6,224 nucleotides of DNA, taken from Prolixibacteraceae bacterium (GTDB lineage: Bacteria > Bacteroidota > Bacteroidia > Bacteroidales > Prolixibacteraceae). The notes under the pieces are model-generated. The model had not been told where the DNA came from. It saw only the letters and a list, made by a program, of their open reading frames with translations, and made no database searches. The translations under genes were made by a program, and so were the position numbers. Of the stretch, positions 1 to 5,528 are shown piece after piece. The first letter of the stretch is position 1. Each line of letters begins with the position of its first letter. The stretch lies in contig JAQIDF010000496.1 of NCBI GenBank assembly GCA_027858145.1, positions 1-6,224 of the forward strand, written 5' to 3'.

Positions 1-82
1 TAAGCTATGAACCACTTTTGAAAATTATAACGAATGGATAAGATTATTATGTGTCCACCCCAATTATGAAGTGATCCATCAG
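1..82 (-). mobile_element. possible terminal repeats of an IS21-like element (remnant or right end)
   Basis: Three related short motifs lie here: ATGAACCA at 7-14, GTGTCCA at 51-57 and GTGATCCA at 71-78. Read on the minus strand they are TGGATCAC, TGGACAC and TGGTTCAT, each followed by an AT-rich stretch. Repeated TGGATCACTT-like units near the ends are, as I recall, typical of IS21-family elements in Bacteroidota, whose tips end in TG...CA. If that is right, the element lies to the left of the window and ends near 80-82. No transposase sequence is visible, so this is a weak call. The motifs could also be a chance or regulatory repeat. Confidence 0.28.
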
Positions 83-115
83 ATCCCTGGCTTTGTGCTG
101 AAATATAATTCAACG

Positions 116-150
116 AAAAAAATGCCGTAGACAGAAGCCTACGACATTTT
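116..150. terminator. bidirectional intrinsic terminator hairpin
   Basis: The arms at 119-130 (AAAATGCCGTAG) and 139-150 (CTACGACATTTT) form a 12-bp stem with an 8-nt loop. In a leftward transcript the single non-complementary position becomes a G-U wobble and the stem runs into seven U residues (from A116-122), so termination is best in that direction. In a rightward transcript the same position is a C-A mismatch and only four U residues follow the stem. It most likely insulates the operon beginning near 320 from whatever lies to the left. Confidence 0.75.
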
Positions 151-319
151 AATCCCAAAAACCTAATTAAATGGTTTATATATCTATTTTTAAAATAGAT
201 TCTTTAATATCTAATCATACTCATTAAACAAAACCTGTTTTAAAAAGTTCATCTATAAATTGTGCTAAAATCCTAAAACTTTCGTAAATTATGGGTGTAT
301 TTAAGAAGTGGGGGTAATT
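151..319. other. AT-rich leader of the 320-2151 operon, with a palindrome and a weak promoter candidate
   Basis: Together with the two features to its left this forms a gene-free stretch of 319 bases. A perfect inverted repeat lies at 182-190/192-200 (ATCTATTTT, one-base spacer, AAAATAGAT). It could be an operator, but its loop is too short for a good hairpin. The best match to a Bacteroidota promoter (TTG at -33, TAnnTTTG at -7) is TTG at 260-262 with TAAATTATG at 285-293. That match is poor at the -7 box, so the true start of transcription is uncertain. No RNA gene or credible small ORF was seen. Confidence 0.35.
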
Positions 320-1006
320 ATGAGAGATGTATTTCATGAATATATGTCGAAAAGGATAAAGGATATTTCAAATTCAAATCCTTTTGAAAACCCGGGGCCG
401 GTTGTAACTTTCTCCCGAGCTGCAGGTTGCTCTGTGAAAAATATCACCCAAATGTTGCAACAACGTTTAAACAGTATTTCAAAACAGTCCAAATGGGAAA
501 TAATCAGTAAAGAAGTTTTACATGAATCGGCCGAACGATTAAACATCGACCATGAAACAGTTCAGACTATTTTTAATATTAGTGACCGGTCGTTACTCGA
601 TGATATTGTAAATGCATTTGTGTCAAGAGATTACCATCTTGAGCGAAAAATGTTAAATACGGTTGTAAATGTAATTTACTCATTTGGTATCGAAGGCACT
701 AAAATAATCGTAGGGCGGGGAGGCAACACAATATGCTCCTCAATCGATAAATCCCTTCATATCCGTATCGATGCACCCCTTGAATGGCGAATTCAATCTG
801 TAATGGATTCAAAAAATTTAAGCCGTGATAAGGCTCGTTCGTATATTAATCATTTGGAGGCAAACAGGCGTAATTACCGGCAAATGATAAAAGGAAAAGC
901 CACCAAATGTGATGATTTTAATATTACATTCAGTAAAATTAAATTTACAGATGAAGAGATTGTTGATTTGGTTATTGAAGCTATGAAAATTAAAAAAATC
1001 ATCTGA
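320..1006 (+). CDS. cytidylate kinase-like family protein (P-loop nucleoside-phosphate kinase fold)
   Basis: This is a 228-residue protein resembling the cytidylate-kinase-like family (PF13189 type). That family is related to CMP kinase, but its substrate is not established. Residues 25-42 (PGPVVTFSRAAGCSVKNI) occupy the nucleotide-binding loop. The loop has the family's modified SR-x-x-G pattern instead of a canonical GxxGxGKS/T Walker A; Lys40 may serve as the phosphate-binding lysine. Residues 131-138 (VGRGGNTI) match the conserved VGRG segment. Residues 146-158 (LHIRIDAPLEWRI), followed by NRRNYR at 182-187, resemble the lid and arginine-rich helix. I chose the ATG at 320 over an in-frame GTG at 308: it puts the G-rich AAGTGGGGG at the right distance to act as a ribosome site and gives the N-terminus I expect for the family. 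It is the first gene of the operon, and the next gene starts 3 nt after its stop. Kinase fold fairly sure, reaction unknown. Confidence 0.82.
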   Translation: MRDVFHEYMSKRIKDISNSNPFENPGPVVTFSRAAGCSVKNITQMLQQRLNSISKQSKWEIISKEVLHESAERLNIDHETVQTIFNISDRSLLDDIVNAFVSRDYHLERKMLNTVVNVIYSFGIEGTKIIVGRGGNTICSSIDKSLHIRIDAPLEWRIQSVMDSKNLSRDKARSYINHLEANRRNYRQMIKGKATKCDDFNITFSKIKFTDEEIVDLVIEAMKIKKII

Positions 1007-1009
1007 TAT

Positions 1010-1567
1010 ATGTCTTCTTTTTTTCTGACTGATCACGAAAAGAATATCCTTTTAGAAATTTCCCGGAACCAGTTAAAACGTTTGTTTGACTATAATGTTG
1101 AAGAAAACTACCCGGTCACCGATCATCTTAAAGATCACTGCGGTGCTTTTGTGAGTTTATATAATGGCAATAACCTTAGGGGGTGCATTGGTGCCTTTCG
1201 GATCGAGAAACCATTATATGAAACGGTTAAAGATGTAACTATTTCATCAGCTCTGAACGATTATCGTTTTTCACCGATAACTTCTGATGAAGTTGACGAA
1301 ATAACGATTGAAATTTCTGTATTGACCCCGCTTGAACGTATTCAAAGTTTGAATCAGATTGAATTAGGAAAACATGGCATTTACATTAAAAAAGGCATGT
1401 TGTCGGGAACATTTTTGCCACAGGTTGCGTTAAAGACAAACTGGACTGTTGATGAGTTTGTTGGTCATTGCAGTCGTGATAAAGCCGGTATCGGTTGGGA
1501 AGGATGGCGAGACGCTGAATTGTACCGTTACGAGGCTATAGTTTTTAACGACAAAGATATTGTATGA
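1010..1567 (+). CDS. amrA: AMMECR1-domain protein (AmmeMemoRadiSam system protein A)
   Basis: This 185-residue protein is a single AMMECR1 domain over nearly its whole length. The signature LRGCIG is at residues 56-61. It is followed by PLYETVKDVTISSALNDYRF at about 68-87, the EISVLTPLE strand at 101-109, HGIYIKKG at 122-129, LPQVA at 136-140 and LYRYEA at 171-176 near the end. All are in the order and spacing expected of the family. AMMECR1 proteins are conserved from bacteria to humans. In bacteria and archaea they often occur with a Memo-family protein and a radical SAM enzyme, and their biochemical role is unknown. Neither partner lies in this window. The gene is tightly packed between the kinase-like gene (3-nt gap) and msrA, whose ATG overlaps its TGA by 4 nt, so the three are almost certainly cotranscribed. 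The invariant Cys59 in LRGCIG is present. Family assignment is secure; the function is not. Confidence 0.92.
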   Translation: MSSFFLTDHEKNILLEISRNQLKRLFDYNVEENYPVTDHLKDHCGAFVSLYNGNNLRGCIGAFRIEKPLYETVKDVTISSALNDYRFSPITSDEVDEITIEISVLTPLERIQSLNQIELGKHGIYIKKGMLSGTFLPQVALKTNWTVDEFVGHCSRDKAGIGWEGWRDAELYRYEAIVFNDKDIV

Positions 1568-2151
1568 ACCAGTTGATAATTTTATTGGCAATTTTGGCTC
1601 TTAATGTAAATGTTATGGCAAAAGATGTTATTGTTTTTGGAGGTGGATGTTTTTGGTGTACCGATGCAGTTTTTGAGCGTATCGAGGGTGTTTCGGGTGT
1701 GATTCCGGGGTACTCGGGAGGCAATGTGATTAACCCCTCATACCGTGAAGTGTGTACCGGAAATACTGGCCATGCCGAAGTGGTTGAAGTAACGTATAAT
1801 CCCGATTTAGTAAAGCTTGAAACCATACTTCAGGTGTTTTTTACAACGCACGACCCAACAACGTTGAACCGTCAGGGAGCTGATGTGGGGACTCAATATC
1901 GCTCGGCCATATTTTACACAAACGAAAGGCAAAAACGGGTTGCTGAACAGGTTATTGCTGAACTGGAGCAAAATAATGTGTTTGATGATCCTATTGTAAC
2001 TGAAGTGCAACCATTGGAGAATTTTTACCAGGCTGAAGAGTATCACGATGGATATTTTGATGCTAATAAACAACAGCCTTATTGTCGGTTTGTAATTCAG
2101 CCCAAAATCGAAAAACTTGAGAATGTTTTCGATGAGATTCTTAAAAAATAA
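1564..2151 (+). CDS. msrA: peptide-methionine (S)-S-oxide reductase MsrA, probably exported
   Basis: This 195-residue enzyme reduces the S-epimer of methionine sulfoxide in proteins and free methionine, using a thioredoxin-type donor. The catalytic motif GCFWC is at residues 28-32 with nucleophile Cys29. Tyr60, Glu72 (in TGHAEVVEV), Asp107 and Tyr112 (in GADVGTQYRS) fall at exactly the spacings of E. coli Tyr82, Glu94, Asp129 and Tyr134 relative to Cys51. Cys174 in QQPYCRF is the probable resolving cysteine, and VIQPKIEK follows it. Residues 2-19 (NQLIILLAILALNVNVMA) form a hydrophobic stretch ending in a possible signal-peptidase site after VMA, which suggests a periplasmic form. A basic N-region is missing, so this is not certain. 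A second in-frame ATG at 1615 would give a cytosolic form starting MAKDVIVFGG. The start at 1564 overlaps the previous stop as ATGA, which favours translational coupling. It is the last gene of the operon. Confidence 0.96.
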   Translation: MNQLIILLAILALNVNVMAKDVIVFGGGCFWCTDAVFERIEGVSGVIPGYSGGNVINPSYREVCTGNTGHAEVVEVTYNPDLVKLETILQVFFTTHDPTTLNRQGADVGTQYRSAIFYTNERQKRVAEQVIAELEQNNVFDDPIVTEVQPLENFYQAEEYHDGYFDANKQQPYCRFVIQPKIEKLENVFDEILKK

Positions 2152-2389
2152 AAGCCGAAACAACTTATAAATTATTGCATCCTGCTTTATTCTATAATAA
2201 TTTGTTGTGTTCTGTTACAATAGTTCGTTAAACTTTTTTAAAACACTGACAATGAGCTATTTGTGTTTTGATCAAGTAGTTGATTAAGTCGCTGATATCT
2301 AATGTGTTATGGATGAGTCTATTGTCTTATGTCTAAAATCTAACGATCTATTGCTGTTATCAATCGTCAAAAAAGCAAATTGTTCCGTT
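2152..2389. other. gene-free spacer between convergent msrA and padR
   Basis: No gene was seen in these 238 bases. Just after msrA, CAAC/GTTG (2161-2164/2204-2207) and AAATTATT/AATAATTT (2169-2176/2196-2203) could pair as an AT-rich stem with a 4-nt bulge and a 19-nt loop. It lacks a U tract, so it is a poor terminator. For leftward transcripts from padR, a run of six T follows the stop by about 15 nt (A369-374 on the plus strand, that is 2369-2374), but no solid stem precedes it. The periodic repeat is listed separately. Confidence 0.4.
2298..2352. repeat. degenerate 7-bp tandem repeat (TCTAA-type heptamers)
   Basis: TCTA or close variants begin at 2298, 2318, 2325, 2332, 2339 and 2347. The successive steps are 20 (about three units), 7, 7, 7 and 8 bases. 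A core consensus is about GTCTAAW, for example GTCTATT, GTCTTAT, GTCTAAA and ATCTAAC. Units between 2305 and 2317 are too decayed to recognise. The tract contains no ORF and lies between two convergent genes. It may be a decayed simple-sequence array spread among intergenic regions of this genome. No function is evident. Confidence 0.5.
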
Positions 2390-2734
2390 TTATTCAATTG
2401 GTGTTAAATCAGACCATAAATCTTTTAGCATATTTTCAACTAAACTCCAGTTTTCAATTTCTTCGCGTAAAGCTTTACGACCCTTTTTATTGATGGCATA
2501 ATATTTTCTGTGGCGGCCGTTGTCTGCCATTTTCCAAAGCGATTTTATCAAACCGTTTTTTTCAAGTTTATGTAATACAGGGTAAAGGCTGCCTTCTTTC
2601 CATTCTATCTGATTGTCTGAAAGCTCTTTTACTTTTTGCATAATTTCGTAACCATAACTCTCTTTTTTGTCTAATATCGAAAGTATTATGGGAACTGCTG
2701 ATGCTCCTACAAGTTCTTTTGAAATCTTATTCAT
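2390..2734 (-). CDS. PadR-family winged-helix transcriptional regulator
   Basis: This 114-residue protein is a minimal (short subfamily) PadR regulator that binds DNA as a dimer and usually represses its own gene and a neighbour. The typical features appear in order. The first helix region has VPIILSILDKKESYGYEI at residues 14-31. The recognition part is EGSLYPVLHKLEKNGLI at 47-63. The wing is GRHRKYYAINKKG at 73-85. A C-terminal helix from 86 onward serves dimerisation. Length and order are normal for the family. The ATG is preceded by AT-rich DNA with no Shine-Dalgarno, as is common in Bacteroidota. Short PadR proteins are often followed by their target, such as a membrane protein or transporter permease, in the same operon. 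Here nothing follows on this strand, so the gene is apparently monocistronic and its target and ligand are unknown. Confidence 0.93.
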   Translation of the reverse strand: MNKISKELVGASAVPIILSILDKKESYGYEIMQKVKELSDNQIEWKEGSLYPVLHKLEKNGLIKSLWKMADNGRHRKYYAINKKGRKALREEIENWSLVENMLKDLWSDLTPIE

Positions 2735-2918
2735 GACTGTGTTATTAATTATACTTTATACTTACATATACATTAACATCTGATACAAAATGAACATAAA
2801 AATAAGTAAAAAGAATAAGAAAAGAAAAATATTATGCAAATTCAATACAATTTAGTTTAAAACGGCGTGCATTTGTCAAAATGTATTATTTTTATCAAAT
2901 ACTAAATATCATCTTAAT
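2735..2918. promoter_or_regulatory. divergent promoter region between padR and the acidic-protein gene
   Basis: These 184 AT-rich bases must hold the start signals for both flanking genes. Next to padR, at about 2749-2778, there is a run of TATACTT, TATACTT, ACATATAC and AACAT words. Repeated and partly inverted TATAC/GTATA and ATGT/ACAT half-sites of this kind would fit a PadR autoregulatory operator, but no perfect palindrome is present. For the rightward gene the closest -7 element is TGCATTTG at 2868-2875 (consensus TAnnTTTG), without a convincing -33 TTG. Functional sites are inferred only from position and similarity. Confidence 0.3.
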
Positions 2919-3176
2919 ATGTTACCAAAATTTCTAATAGCCGATAACTCGCAGGAATTCCCCGAGAAAATTTACGTGGTACACAATGAGCCACCACGTT
3001 TCATTGTAGAAAGTGATATAGAGGACTTCTACCGTAACCAGCACATTTACTGGATTGATGACAAGCCTGATGATGAAGATTTAATTGAAGGGCTCATCGA
3101 AGAGGCCGATGATTTTATTGAAGCTGAGTTTAACAGCCAGGAAGACCTCTTTGATGATGAAATTGGCATGAATTAG
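2919..3176 (+). CDS. small acidic conserved hypothetical protein
   Basis: This 85-residue protein has 26 Asp or Glu and only 5 Lys or Arg, giving a net charge near -21. The N-terminal half (residues 1-48) looks like a small folded domain: LPKFLIADN, then KIYVVHNEPPRFIVESDIEDF at 17-37 and HIYWID at 42-47. The C-terminal half (48-85) is almost a run of acidic residues broken by regular Ile, Leu and Phe, probably an amphipathic acidic helix. It has no signal peptide or membrane segment, so it is expected in the cytosol. I believe near-identical N-termini (MLPKFLIADNS) occur widely in Bacteroidota, which would make it a lineage-conserved gene and not a spurious ORF, but I could not check. It is a single gene, divergent from padR and convergent with tex. 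Function unknown; roles as a nucleic-acid mimic or a partner-binding adaptor are speculation. Confidence 0.8.
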   Translation: MLPKFLIADNSQEFPEKIYVVHNEPPRFIVESDIEDFYRNQHIYWIDDKPDDEDLIEGLIEEADDFIEAEFNSQEDLFDDEIGMN

Positions 3177-3392
3177 CCAATCTCAACTCGTGGCAATAAT
3201 AGTTTTATTTATAGGTGCATTTTTCCATAGAGTTATTAACTAATACATCGAAAGCAATAGAAGGCAGTTGAAAACAGTTGAATGCAATTGTTTCCCATGG
3301 TTTTCTATTGCAATCAATTGCTTTCAGGCATTTTCAAAAAGGAATAAACGTTTGATTTAATGTCTCGGATCTCAGGAGATTATCGACGCACA
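3177..3392. other. gene-free spacer between the convergent acidic-protein gene and tex
   Basis: These 216 bases contain no ORF that looks real. The central third is the decamer array listed separately. No classical GC-rich stem with a U tract follows either gene. Close to tex, ATCTC and GAGAT at 3369-3373 and 3376-3380 are inverted, but the 2-nt spacer is too short for a loop. Any transcription end here would therefore have to rely on the hairpins of the decamer array. Confidence 0.45.
3250..3325. repeat. head-to-head array of 10-bp units between convergent genes
   Basis: Four adjacent decamers run at 3251-3290: AAAGCAATAG, AAGGCAGTTG, AAAACAGTTG and AATGCAATTG (consensus about AARRCARTTG). 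After a spacer with CCATGG, the opposite strand carries AAAGCAATTG (3324-3315) and ATTGCAATAG (3314-3305), which are the same kind of unit in inverted orientation. The inverted copies give several alternative stems: GAAAGCAAT 3250-3258 with 3317-3325, GCAATAGAA 3254-3262 with 3303-3311, and GCAATTG 3284-3290 with 3315-3321. The position between converging genes suggests a bidirectional transcription end or a dispersed intergenic repeat. It is not coding. Confidence 0.6.
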
Positions 3393-5522
3393 TTAATTGT
3401 CTTCTTTTATTGAAAGCTGTATTCTTTTCCGTACCAGGTCAATATCAATGATTTTGGCTTTTACATGTTGGTTGAGCTTAACCACTTTTGCCGGGTTGTT
3501 TATGTAACGGTTTGCCATATTAGATATATGAATAAGCCCGTTTTCTTTGATGCCAATGTCGACAAATGCCCCAAATCGTGTTATGTTGGTAATAATTCCG
3601 GGTACTGTCATGCCAGCTTTTAAATCTTCGATGGTTTTTATAGAATCGTCAAATTCCATTACGCTAATTTTTTCGCGCGGGTCACGGCCGGGCTTATCCA
3701 ATTCGTTGACGATGTCTTTGAGTGTTGGTAAACCGGTTTTTTCGCTTACAAAATCGTTAAGGTTAAGCTGTTTTCTGAGCACTTCCGATGCAATAAGCTT
3801 ATCAATATTGGCATCGAGCTTATTTGCCATTTTCTCAACAATGTGATAGCTCTCGGGATGTACTGCCGTGTTGTCGAGCGGGTTTTCAGCATCGCGTATA
3901 CGTAAAAAACCGGCTGCCTGTTCATAGGCTTTAGCTCCCATGCGTTTAACGCTGAGTAACTTTTCGCGTGATATAAAGTTCCCGTTTTCTTTACGGTAAT
4001 CAACAATATTTTGTGCCAGTTGGGGGCCTAAACCTGAAACATAAGTGAGGAGGTGCTTGCTGGCGGTATTCAAATTTACGCCAACGGTATTTACACACGA
4101 TTCAACCACCCTGTCGAGGTCAGCATGGAGTAATTTTTGATCAACATCGTGCTGGTATTGGCCCACGCCAATCGATTTGGGTTCAATTTTCACCAGCTCG
4201 GCCAACGGATCCATTAACCTTCGCCCGATTGAAACAGCACCACGTACGGTTACATCATAATTTGGAAATTCTTCGCGGGCAATCGATGATGCAGAATATA
4301 CCGAGGCACCATCTTCGTTTACCGAGAAAACACTAATATCGCGGTCGAACCGCATATACTTCATGAATTTTTCGGTTTCGCGGCCGGCAGTTCCATTGCC
4401 TACAGCAACTGCTTCAATTTTATACATGCTCACCAGCGAGGCCATTTTCTTGGCCGATTGTTTCACCTCCCGCTGTGGTGGGTGGGGGTAGATGGTTTCG
4501 TTGTGGAGGAGGTTTCCTTGCTCGTCGAGGCAAACTACCTTGCAACCGCTACGGAACCCCGGGTCGATGGCCAGTACCTTTTTTTGCCCGAGCGGTGGGG
4601 CTAAAAGCAGCTGACGGAGGTTTTCGCCAAAAACCTTAATAGCTTCTTCGTCTGATTTTTGTTTCCATTGTTGAGAAAATTCTGTTTCGATTGATGGCGA
4701 GAGTAAACGCTTATAGCTGTCTTTTATGGCTTTTTCAACGTGCTCGGTACATGACGAATTACTACGGATGAAAATTTTTTCAAGTTTTTCAAAGGCATGT
4801 TCTTCCTCAATGGAAATGGAAACTTTCAGGAGGCCTTCTTTTTCGGCCCGCTTAATAGCAAGGTAGCGGTGCGAAGGGCATTTTTGTAATGGTTCTGTCC
4901 AGTCAAAATAATCGCGGTATTTTTGGGCTTCAACTTCTTTGCTTTTTACCAGTTTTGAATGTATAACAGCTTCGCGTTTAAATAGAAAACGTACGGAGTC
5001 GCGGGCCCTGCTGTTTTCGTTTATCCATTCTGAAATAATATCGCGTGCCCCGGCAAGTGCTTCATCAACCGTTTCAACCTCATCGCTGATCAAAGAAGCC
5101 GCCCTTGTTTCGATGTCGTTTTCGCGCTGTGCCATGATGATTTTAGCCAGTGGTTCAAGACCTTTTTCGCGAGCAATGGTTGCACGCGTACGTTTTTTGG
5201 GTTTGTAAGGCAGGTAAATATCTTCAAGCTCGTTTGCATCATACGTTTCTCTGATAATATTTTCAAGCTCAGGTGTGAGTTTTTCCTGTTCTTTAATGGT
5301 ATGGAGAATGGTTTCTTTGCGCTTATCAAGTTCGGTAAAGTAATTCAGTTCTTTTTGAATTGAAGCAATTTGTAATTCGTCAAGGCTGCCGGTAAGTTCT
5401 TTGCGGTAGCGCGATATAAAAGGGATAGTAGCGCCACTTTGAAGCAGGAATATTGTGTTTTTTACTTGTTCTAAACCAATGTTAATTTTAGATGCTATAA
5501 GCTGATAAATTTTTTCTTCCAT
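3393..5522 (-). CDS. tex: Tex family RNA-binding transcription accessory protein
   Basis: This is a complete 709-residue Tex protein, within the usual size of about 700-780. The N-terminal helical region (residues 1 to about 200) contains ATIPFISRYRKELTGSLDE (31-49) and ELEDIYLPYKPKKRTRA (98-114), both hallmarks of the family. A YqgF/RNase H-like domain spans about 315-445, with AIDPGFRSG (318-326), GNGTAGRETE (375-384) and VNEDGASVYSAS (401-412). Helix-hairpin-helix repeats follow at about 491-510 (VSGLGPQLAQNIVDYR) and 518-540 (SVKRMGAKAYEQAAGFL). An S1 RNA-binding domain fills 635-706 (GIITNITRFGAFVDIGI, then GLIHIS). Tex proteins bind nucleic acid and associate with transcription; they influence toxin expression in Bordetella and stress tolerance elsewhere. 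The YqgF domain is thought not to be a nuclease in Tex. The ATG at 5522 lies 6 nt after the dinB stop with no clear ribosome site, so the two are probably cotranscribed with tex second. Confidence 0.97.
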   Translation of the reverse strand: MEEKIYQLIASKINIGLEQVKNTIFLLQSGATIPFISRYRKELTGSLDELQIASIQKELNYFTELDKRKETILHTIKEQEKLTPELENIIRETYDANELEDIYLPYKPKKRTRATIAREKGLEPLAKIIMAQRENDIETRAASLISDEVETVDEALAGARDIISEWINENSRARDSVRFLFKREAVIHSKLVKSKEVEAQKYRDYFDWTEPLQKCPSHRYLAIKRAEKEGLLKVSISIEEEHAFEKLEKIFIRSNSSCTEHVEKAIKDSYKRLLSPSIETEFSQQWKQKSDEEAIKVFGENLRQLLLAPPLGQKKVLAIDPGFRSGCKVVCLDEQGNLLHNETIYPHPPQREVKQSAKKMASLVSMYKIEAVAVGNGTAGRETEKFMKYMRFDRDISVFSVNEDGASVYSASSIAREEFPNYDVTVRGAVSIGRRLMDPLAELVKIEPKSIGVGQYQHDVDQKLLHADLDRVVESCVNTVGVNLNTASKHLLTYVSGLGPQLAQNIVDYRKENGNFISREKLLSVKRMGAKAYEQAAGFLRIRDAENPLDNTAVHPESYHIVEKMANKLDANIDKLIASEVLRKQLNLNDFVSEKTGLPTLKDIVNELDKPGRDPREKISVMEFDDSIKTIEDLKAGMTVPGIITNITRFGAFVDIGIKENGLIHISNMANRYINNPAKVVKLNQHVKAKIIDIDLVRKRIQLSIKEDN

Positions 5523-5528
5523 AGTTTT

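Noticed and set aside
207..248. 13-codon minus-strand ORF in the leader
   Set aside because: It is too short, has stops directly upstream and no recognisable motif; not supportable as a gene or gene remnant.
308..319. GTG at 308 as the start of the kinase-like gene
   Set aside because: It would place the G-rich putative ribosome site inside the coding region. The ATG at 320 is better spaced and gives the expected N-terminus.
1545..1826. 93-codon minus-strand ORF opposite msrA
   Set aside because: It is a shadow of msrA, whose catalytic motifs are intact on the plus strand. It has no recognisable domain.
3250..3325. CRISPR array in the spacer before tex
   Set aside because: The units are 10 bp, contiguous and partly inverted, with no 25-40 bp repeats or unique spacers and no cas genes.
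3547..3846. 99-codon plus-strand ORF inside tex
   Set aside because: It lies opposite the Tex C-terminal and S1 region and has a Ser/Met-rich composition typical of an antisense shadow.
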